From contig JAGBBP010000002.1 in assembly GCA_017938405.1 (NCBI GenBank), positions 1-45,986 on the forward strand: DNA of 45,986 nt. The letters run 5' to 3'. Made by a program: the position numbers and the translations under genes. Below the pieces are notes generated by a model that was not told the origin of the DNA, searched no databases, and saw only the letters and a program-made list of their open reading frames with translations. Position 1 is the first letter of the stretch. Every line of letters begins with the position of its first letter. This DNA comes from Lachnospiraceae bacterium. Lineage in GTDB: Bacteria; Bacillota; Clostridia; Lachnospirales; Lachnospiraceae. Positions 40,674 to 45,986 of the stretch are shown piece after piece.

Positions 40674-42551
40674 ATGAAAAAGACGTTTTTGGCAGTATTC
40701 GCAGTAATTACAGTGCTTGGATTTGCCGGTTGTCAACGAAATACAGACGTGGATCTGCCCGTTGTGACAAAAGAACCGGCAGCAACGGCAACGGTAGCAC
40801 CGACAAAGGAACCGGAAGAAACGGCAACCCCAAAGCCTACGACGATACCGGAATCGACAGCGACGCCGGAGCCAACGGCAACCCCTATTCCGACGGTAAC
40901 ATCGGAACCGACCGCAACGCCTGTTCCAACAGTAACGCCGGAGCCAACGGTAGTCCCAAAGCCGACTGCGACGCCAAAGCCTACGGCAACGCCGAAACCG
41001 ACGGCAACCCCGGAACCAACCACAACGCCGAAGTCTACGGCAACGCCAAAGCCGACTGCGACGCCAAAACCGACAGCGACGCCGAAACAGACAGCGGAAA
41101 CTCCTGCCAGTGCATTTAAGTATGAGCAGAAGGACGATGGAACGATTCGGATTACCGGATTAAAGGATAAAACGTTGACTGCAGTTTTAATTCCAAAGGA
41201 AATATTTGGAATTGCAGTGACAGAAATAGGGGAATTCTATACAAGTACGGGAGCGTTTGAGGACTGCAATCAATTGGTAAGACTTGTGATATCGGAAGGT
41301 GTAAAAGCAATCAATATTTCTTGCGACAGCTTAACAAGCATTGAGATTCCGGATGGAGTTGAGGAAATAAAACTTAGTGAATGCAGTGAGTTAAAGAACT
41401 TGAGCATGGGAATCGGAGCGAAGAATGTAGAACTAGGTGGATGTGATAACTTGGTGGGTTTGGATATACCTGATGGCGTCGAGATGTTGAATCTGAGTGG
41501 GTGCGGAAGTTTGGCGGAAATTGATGTGCCATCGGGAATCGGATATTTGTACCTTCGAGATTGTAATAGCCTGACAGAATTAAATGTTCCTTCCGGGAGT
41601 TCAAGGTTATATCTTGAATGTTGTGAAAACTTAAAAAGTTTGGATATAGCATCCGGAGTTACAGAGGTAACCATTTGCGATTGCGAAAAACTGAGCAGTG
41701 TACAGATTCCGGACGGCGTTACAGAGATGAAAATTTCCGTTTGTCCGAATTTGACTGATGTGATTGTGCCGAATAGTGTTACGATTTTGCATCTCAACAG
41801 TTGTAGTGGCTTGAAGAATGTAAGGATACCATCCGGGGTGACTACGCTTCTTTTAAACGGATGTAGTAGTTTGACTGATGTGGATATTCCAAATGGTGTT
41901 GCATGGTTGGAACTGGGGAACTGCAGTAGCTTGACAAGTGTAAAAGTACCGTCGAGTGTGAAACAGTATTATTTTAGAAACTGTAGCAGCCTTAAAAGTA
42001 TAGAACTGCCGGATGATTGGAGTAATCTTGGAGGCTTGGCAGGTTGTACAAGTCTGGAAAGTATCAAATTACCGTCCAATTTAAAAAGAATAGCGGCAAG
42101 AGCATTTGAAGATTGCAGTAATTTGAAATATATTGAGATACCGTCCGGTTTGGAAGAAATAGGGGAGAATGCATTTGAAGGCTGTACAAGTCTGAAAAGT
42201 ATCACTTTACCATCCAATGTGAAGGAGATAGGTGAATATGCATTTTACAAATGCGAGAGTTTGGAAAGCGTAACGCTGTCTTCTGAGTTGGGTATAATTA
42301 GTCATAGTATGTTTGCGTACTGTACGAGTCTTAAAAATATAGAACTACCATCCGGGATTTATAAAATAGAAACCGGCGCATTCCGAAATTGTAGTAGCCT
42401 TGAAAGTGTCAGGTTATCAGCGAGAATCGAAAGAAGATATATTGGAGACGGTATATTTAATGATTGCCCGCGGTTAGAAGTGATTTTTGCTCCTAAGGGC
42501 TCCGTTGCTGCATCATGGGCAGAAGAACAAGGTTACAATGTATTATATTAA
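40674..42551 (+). CDS. Lipoprotein with Thr-Pro linker and BspA-like leucine-rich repeats
   Basis: 625-residue surface lipoprotein. The signal peptide has lipobox FAGC (Cys about 20). Residues about 35-145 are a low-complexity linker of ATPxPT repeats. From about 150 to 620 there are some 20 LRR_5/BspA-type repeats of 20-23 residues, each with a C-x-x-L then I/V-x-I/L-P-x-G-V pattern (for example LTSIEIPDGVEEIKLSECSE). BspA-like repeats in other bacteria bind host or cell-surface proteins. Start ATG 40674 has GGAGG upstream. It is followed 19 nt later by a second lipoprotein with the same N-terminal module. The operator over its promoter suggests tight control. Confidence 0.85.
   Translation: MKKTFLAVFAVITVLGFAGCQRNTDVDLPVVTKEPAATATVAPTKEPEETATPKPTTIPESTATPEPTATPIPTVTSEPTATPVPTVTPEPTVVPKPTATPKPTATPKPTATPEPTTTPKSTATPKPTATPKPTATPKQTAETPASAFKYEQKDDGTIRITGLKDKTLTAVLIPKEIFGIAVTEIGEFYTSTGAFEDCNQLVRLVISEGVKAINISCDSLTSIEIPDGVEEIKLSECSELKNLSMGIGAKNVELGGCDNLVGLDIPDGVEMLNLSGCGSLAEIDVPSGIGYLYLRDCNSLTELNVPSGSSRLYLECCENLKSLDIASGVTEVTICDCEKLSSVQIPDGVTEMKISVCPNLTDVIVPNSVTILHLNSCSGLKNVRIPSGVTTLLLNGCSSLTDVDIPNGVAWLELGNCSSLTSVKVPSSVKQYYFRNCSSLKSIELPDDWSNLGGLAGCTSLESIKLPSNLKRIAARAFEDCSNLKYIEIPSGLEEIGENAFEGCTSLKSITLPSNVKEIGEYAFYKCESLESVTLSSELGIISHSMFAYCTSLKNIELPSGIYKIETGAFRNCSSLESVRLSARIERRYIGDGIFNDCPRLEVIFAPKGSVAASWAEEQGYNVLY
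40800..41097 (+). repeat. Thr-Pro-encoding tandem repeats
   Basis: Imperfect 12- to 24-bp repeats built on CCGACGGCAACGCC-type units encode the ATPxPT linker of the LRR lipoprotein. Such DNA can change length by slippage or recombine with the similar tracts at 42676-42921 and 45925-45986. Confidence 0.8.
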
Positions 42552-42570
42552 TATAGTAATGGAGGTATTT

Positions 42571-43365
42571 ATGAAAAAAAGAATTTTAACAGTAGTAGCA
42601 GTAATTACTTTACTTGGACTGGCGGGCTGTCAGAAGGGTACCGATGTGGATGCACCGGTAGCAACTAATACCCCGGAAGCAACAGCAACCGTAGCCCCAA
42701 CCGCAACCCCGGCCCCGACTGCGACGCCGGAGCCGACCGCTACCCCTGTTCCAACCGCAACGCCGGAACCAACCGCTACTCCGGCCCCGACTGCGACGCC
42801 TGTTCCAACCGCAACGCCTGTTCCGACGGCAACGCCGGAACCGACGCCGACCCCTGTTCCGACTGCAACGCCGGAACCGACACCGACGCCAAAGCCGACG
42901 GCAACGCCTGTTCCGACGGAAGCTCCGAAGAAGGAAGTTACCATTGATGATATCAAGGCAAGTATCCTCAAGTACTTAAGTATTCCGAGAAACGGACTGG
43001 ACAGTGTGGATTATGCGTGGATTGATGCAACATTTACCGCTGACTATGCAGAGGAAATGAGGTGGTCAATCGAGAATTTTCCGAGTAACTACAAAGAAAC
43101 CGAATACTACCGTATGTACTATGCGAACGGATATGAAAAGGGTGGATTCTACATGTTCAGTGAAGTAGACGTTACGGAAGATGGGGCAAAGGTTTATGAG
43201 TGGTATGCTTACGATTCTTTGTCCACTGCAGAGGAAAGCGGATTTGTAGCGGTTTATCCGGACGGCAAGGTGGATATGCGTGATGTTCTCGGCTATGGTT
43301 ATGGCAATGGTATATTTACGAAACAGTCTGTTGCGGACCTTATGGATCTGTTTGCAAATGAGTAA
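42571..43365 (+). CDS. Lipoprotein with shared leader and unrecognised C-terminal domain
   Basis: 264-residue lipoprotein. The first 45 residues are nearly the same as those of the upstream lipoprotein (MKKRILTVVAVITLLGLAGC, then QKGTDVDAPV), followed by a Thr-Pro linker (about 35-125). The remainder (130-264) is a small globular domain with YAWIDATFTADYAEEMRWSI and EADVTEDGAKVYEWYAYD-like strands that I do not recognise. ATG 42571 has GGAGG upstream, the same spacing as its neighbour, and it is probably in the same transcript. The shared module looks like recombination between linker repeats, giving one leader to different surface domains. Confidence 0.7.
   Translation: MKKRILTVVAVITLLGLAGCQKGTDVDAPVATNTPEATATVAPTATPAPTATPEPTATPVPTATPEPTATPAPTATPVPTATPVPTATPEPTPTPVPTATPEPTPTPKPTATPVPTEAPKKEVTIDDIKASILKYLSIPRNGLDSVDYAWIDATFTADYAEEMRWSIENFPSNYKETEYYRMYYANGYEKGGFYMFSEVDVTEDGAKVYEWYAYDSLSTAEESGFVAVYPDGKVDMRDVLGYGYGNGIFTKQSVADLMDLFANE
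42676..42921 (+). repeat. Thr-Pro-encoding tandem repeats, second tract
   Basis: A tract of imperfect repeats (for example CCAACCGCAACGCCGGAACC units) encoding the linker of the second lipoprotein, highly similar in DNA to 45925-45986 and to parts of 40800-41097. Confidence 0.8.
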
Positions 43366-43411
43366 ACGGAGCATGGATGAAAGATTTTTTTAGCGAAACT
43401 TTACAAATCCA

Positions 43412-43440
43412 TAGACTTTTTTTACAAGATGCGGTATAAT
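43412..43440 (+). promoter_or_regulatory. Promoter of the purine permease gene
   Basis: TAGACT (43412-43417), 17-nt spacer, TATAAT (43435-43440). No purine riboswitch fits in the 44-nt leader. Confidence 0.5.
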
Positions 43441-43484
43441 GATTACGTTGTATCAACTACATATTGTAAAGGAGGATTTGAAAA

Positions 43485-44915
43485 ATGGAAAAGTTTTTCA
43501 AACTGAAGGAAAACAATACCACGGTACGTACCGAACTTATGGCAGGTCTTACTACATTCTTTGCCATGGCGTACATCGTATTTGTTAACCCGAATCAGGT
43601 GGCGGCAGAGGGTGCGAACGGCTGGCTTGCAGCGCTGGGAGCAGACGGTTCTAAGCTCGGCCAGATTTGGAATGCGGTTTATATTGCATCCATTCTCGGT
43701 GCGATTGTAGGAACCTTGCTTATGGGCCTTTATGCGAAGTTGCCGTTTGCATTGGCATGTGGTATGGGACTCAACGCGTTCTTCTGTACCTGTTTCGTAT
43801 CCGGTGCATTCTTTGCGGGTGAAGATGTGCTGACGGGTTACCATTCCGGTCTCGTTGTTATCTTCTTGTCCGGTATTGTGTTCCTTATTTTGAGTATTAC
43901 GGGGTTGAGAGAGTATATTGCTAAGGCGATGCCGGATTGCTTAAAGAAGGCAATTCCTGCCGGTATCGGCTTGTTTATCGCTTTCCTTGGTATGCAGAAT
44001 GCGGGCCTGATTCAGGCAAATCAGTATACCTTGGTACAGTTTGTAAATATTAAGGATGGTGACTGGGCTACCCAGGTTGCTCCGGCATTGGTTGCATTTA
44101 TCGGTTTCATTATTATTGCTATTCTTAATAAGTTAAAGGTGAAGGGTAACATTATCATCGGTATTGTGATTTCCACCGTGCTTTACTATGTATTTACCTT
44201 ACAGACTCCGAGCTTTGATATTTCCGGTGTAGGACAGGCCTTCAAGGATTTCGGTGCGGTAGGTATAACCGGTTTACTTGACGGTGAGGCTTGGGCTTTG
44301 GCGTTTACCGGTAAGCATATCGGCAGTATCTTCAATGCAGTAATGTTGATTATCACCTTCTGTCTCGTAGATATGTTTGATACGGTAGGTACTCTGTATG
44401 GTGCAAGTGCACAGGCAGGTATGCTTGACGAGAACGGTGACCCGATTAACGTAGACAAGGCAATGACCGCTGACTCCGTAGGTACGGTGGCAGGTTCCAT
44501 TTTCGGTACCAGTACCGTTACCACCTTCGTTGAGTCTGCTTCCGGTGTAGCGGAAGGCGGTAGAACCGGTCTTACCAGCGTGGTTGTATCCATTTGCTTC
44601 GCACTTTGCTTATTCCTTAGCCCGGTGGCAAGTATCGTTCCGGGTTGCGCAACTGCTCCGGCATTAATCTTTGTAGGTGTTCTTATGCTTAAGAACTTTG
44701 CAAAGGTTGATATGGAGGATATGTTATCTGCGGTTCCGGCATTCCTTACCTTGGTTATGATGCCGCTGACTTATTCCATCTCCAACGGTATCGGTATCGG
44801 TGCAATCTCTTATGTACTCATTGCTCTGTTCACCGGTAAGTATAAGAAGAAGGATATCGTGGTTACCATTATTGCACTTCTGTTTGCATTGAAGTTTGCA
44901 TTTGTATACATGTAA
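43485..44915 (+). CDS. NCS2-family purine permease, AzgA type
   Basis: 476-residue membrane protein of the AzgA-like branch of NCS2 transporters, importing adenine, guanine or hypoxanthine with protons. It has 12 or more hydrophobic segments with the family signatures TTFFAMAYIVFVNP near the N-terminus, ALACGMGLNAFF, the DMFDTVGTLYGA substrate-site segment and SVGTVAGSIFGTSTVTTFVE near 330. Ribosome site AAAGGAGG. Monocistronic, with a strong terminator after it. The exact base specificity cannot be read with confidence. Confidence 0.92.
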   Translation: MEKFFKLKENNTTVRTELMAGLTTFFAMAYIVFVNPNQVAAEGANGWLAALGADGSKLGQIWNAVYIASILGAIVGTLLMGLYAKLPFALACGMGLNAFFCTCFVSGAFFAGEDVLTGYHSGLVVIFLSGIVFLILSITGLREYIAKAMPDCLKKAIPAGIGLFIAFLGMQNAGLIQANQYTLVQFVNIKDGDWATQVAPALVAFIGFIIIAILNKLKVKGNIIIGIVISTVLYYVFTLQTPSFDISGVGQAFKDFGAVGITGLLDGEAWALAFTGKHIGSIFNAVMLIITFCLVDMFDTVGTLYGASAQAGMLDENGDPINVDKAMTADSVGTVAGSIFGTSTVTTFVESASGVAEGGRTGLTSVVVSICFALCLFLSPVASIVPGCATAPALIFVGVLMLKNFAKVDMEDMLSAVPAFLTLVMMPLTYSISNGIGIGAISYVLIALFTGKYKKKDIVVTIIALLFALKFAFVYM

Positions 44916-44955
44916 TCGAAACGTAGCAGAACAGTAGAATATTTATAAAGACGTG

Positions 44956-45004
44956 AACACTGTCGTGTGAAGGGATAGTTCCTTGCACGACAGTGTTTTT
45001 TTTC
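44956..45004 (+). terminator. Terminator of the purine permease gene
   Basis: AACACTGTCGTG (44956-44967) pairs perfectly with CACGACAGTGTT (44986-44997), followed by TTTTTTTTC. Confidence 0.92.
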
Positions 45005-45099
45005 TTGACGTATTTTATCGAAAGTGCTATGCTAAAATTAGAGTTTTTATGTATATTTATGAGCTTGAAATAACATTGAAAGTAAGGGGGACACAAAAG

Positions 45100-45986
45100 A
45101 TGAAAAAGTGGTTTGAAAAGTTAAGTAAAACCGCAAAAATCGGTATGATTACGGGCGCAGTTGCCATTGTGGCAGTTGTGGCTGTGGTACTTATTTTGGT
45201 GCTTGGCAACAAAGAAGAAGCCTACCGTAATATCCGTGTCAATGAAGTGACAGGAGAGGTTTATGTGAACCGGGACGGGCTTGACGGGCTGAAAGTATCG
45301 GCCAATATGAATTTGCAGTCCGGCGATGAGATTATAACGGAAAAAGGGGCCCGTTTAACCCTTCGTCTGGACGATGACAAGTACATCATTATGGACGAGG
45401 CTTCCAAGATGAAGCTACATGCCACCGGAACCGCAGAGGATAGTAAAACCCGGTTGGAATTGGAATACGGAGCGGTATTCTCCGATATTAAGAATAAGCT
45501 TTCCGCCCAGTCCAGCTATAACGTGGTGACGCCAACCTCCACCATGTCTGTTCGCGGTACACAGCTGGAGGTTGTATATCGTATGGTATACGATGAAGCC
45601 GGTGAAGTACAGGGTGCGGAAATCAAGACCGTTACCTACGAAGGTGTGGTATTGGTAGAAGTAGAAGGTATGGAAGAAACACAGACCCTGGAAGTTGGTG
45701 ACGTTGTAGAGATAAAAGAAGAAAAAGCAGCAGAAGGTGAAAAACCGAAGGTTGTAGTAGAGACCAGAAAAATCGAGGCGAAAGACTTAAATGAGTACGC
45801 GGTAGAGTACTTAAAGGAAAGCCTTTCCGACAGTGCAAACGAAGGACAGTTAACGGAAACACAGAAGGCAGTACAGCAAGAATTACTGCAAATGGTAGAA
45901 GAATATATTGCAGAGAATAAATCAGAGCCGACGCCGGAGCCGACCGCAACGCCGGAGCCGACCGCGACGCCTGCTCCGACTGCAAC
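45100..45986 (+). CDS. FecR-domain surface protein, 3' end outside window
   Basis: At least 295 codons, running off the right edge. ATG 45100 follows AAGGGGG. There is one membrane segment (about 14-38, IGMITGAVAIVAVVAVVLIL) and then a FecR-like beta domain (about 45-165: NEVTGEVYVNRDG, LQSGDEIITEKGARLTLRLD and TPTSTMSVRGTQLEVV). A coiled, charged region (about 190-270) leads into a Thr-Pro linker resembling those of the two lipoproteins. FecR domains outside iron signalling are common in envelope proteins of gut Clostridia. The domain beyond the linker is unseen. Note that the far end of the reading frame is in a repeat tract, where assembly could be unreliable. Confidence 0.75.
   Translation, partial: MKKWFEKLSKTAKIGMITGAVAIVAVVAVVLILVLGNKEEAYRNIRVNEVTGEVYVNRDGLDGLKVSANMNLQSGDEIITEKGARLTLRLDDDKYIIMDEASKMKLHATGTAEDSKTRLELEYGAVFSDIKNKLSAQSSYNVVTPTSTMSVRGTQLEVVYRMVYDEAGEVQGAEIKTVTYEGVVLVEVEGMEETQTLEVGDVVEIKEEKAAEGEKPKVVVETRKIEAKDLNEYAVEYLKESLSDSANEGQLTETQKAVQQELLQMVEEYIAENKSEPTPEPTATPEPTATPAPTA
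45925..45986 (+). repeat. Thr-Pro-encoding repeats, third tract, cut by window end
   Basis: CCGGAGCCGACCGCAACG-type units encode PTPEPTATPEPT and continue past the window edge. They are close in DNA to the tract at 42676-42921. Confidence 0.75.

Noticed and set aside
40733..41023. Antisense ORF rich in Gly-Val repeats
   Set aside because: It is the complement of the Thr-Pro linker repeats; the repeating pattern creates an open frame by codon structure alone, with no ribosome site.
40800..42921. Tandem DNA repeats resembling a CRISPR array
   Set aside because: The units are short, in frame with the coding sequence and without unique spacers; they encode Thr-Pro linkers.
42630..42971. Antisense Gly-Val/Ala repeat ORF
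   Set aside because: Same explanation: the opposite strand of the second lipoprotein's linker tract.
43366..43484. Purine riboswitch ahead of the purine permease
   Set aside because: The conserved purine-switch core and loop-loop sequences are absent from the 119-nt gap.

Overview
The window looks like chromosomal DNA of a low-to-moderate-GC, Gram-positive anaerobe of the Clostridia, most likely a Lachnospiraceae-type gut bacterium. The evidence is strong AAGGAGG ribosome binding sites, TTGxxx-17-TATAAT promoters, a T-box leader, the rpsF-ssb-rpsR block, a SpoIIQ-like pseudo-LytM protein, a Csp-like subtilisin, lipoproteins with Thr-Pro linkers, and Firmicute families such as QueH and AzgA. 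I do not name a genus. No rRNA, tRNA or CRISPR array was seen.

Layout. 1-3020: a divergent TldD/TldE protease pair on the minus strand. 3030-7520: a T-box-controlled operon of an AIR-synthase-like protein, an Lrp/AsnC regulator and a class I aminotransferase, followed by a CARF/DUF1887 nuclease with no CRISPR locus in view. 7520-13400: a malto-oligosaccharide locus (lipoprotein binding protein, two permeases, LacI regulator, MalQ) behind a CcpA/LacI-type operator; malQ seems to start at ATC. 13400-19990: a Csp-like subtilisin whose catalytic Ser is Gly, a small protein, an orphan response regulator, a zinc-ribbon protein, hisC, queH, and a degenerate LytM membrane protein followed by a strongly structured, terminated RNA segment. 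20062-27707: a secreted Ig-like protein, a cytidylate-kinase-like gene, and a four-gene MacB-type ABC export operon with a large surface protein. 27859-34829: HD-GYP phosphodiesterase, secreted subtilase, orphan FliD-like protein, asnB. 34837-35117: a 281-bp element with 42-bp imperfect terminal inverted repeats, next to an NlpC/P60 gene with an uncertain and possibly lost N-terminus. 36178-37407: rpsF-ssb-rpsR with a candidate S6:S18 leader.

37464-40590 is the most accessory-looking part. It holds an AAA15/OLD-type ATPase followed 17 nt later by a small TOPRIM protein, a convergent small XRE regulator with a palindromic candidate operator, and a pair of translationally coupled small genes, the second apparently frameshifted. 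The ATPase-TOPRIM pair resembles the PARIS, AbiL and OLD-type defence architectures. 40594-43365 carries two lipoproteins sharing a signal peptide and Thr-Pro linker module but with unrelated C-terminal domains (BspA-like leucine-rich repeats versus an unrecognised domain). An AzgA-type purine permease and a FecR-domain protein running off the right edge close the window.

The best leads are the ATPase-TOPRIM cassette, the orphan CARF nuclease behind an amino-acid operon, the Gly-for-Ser subtilisin, the inverted-repeat element, the T-box whose specifier reads GCA (Ala), and the structured RNA at 19812-19988. All functions are inferred from reading protein and DNA motifs; nothing was searched against a database.
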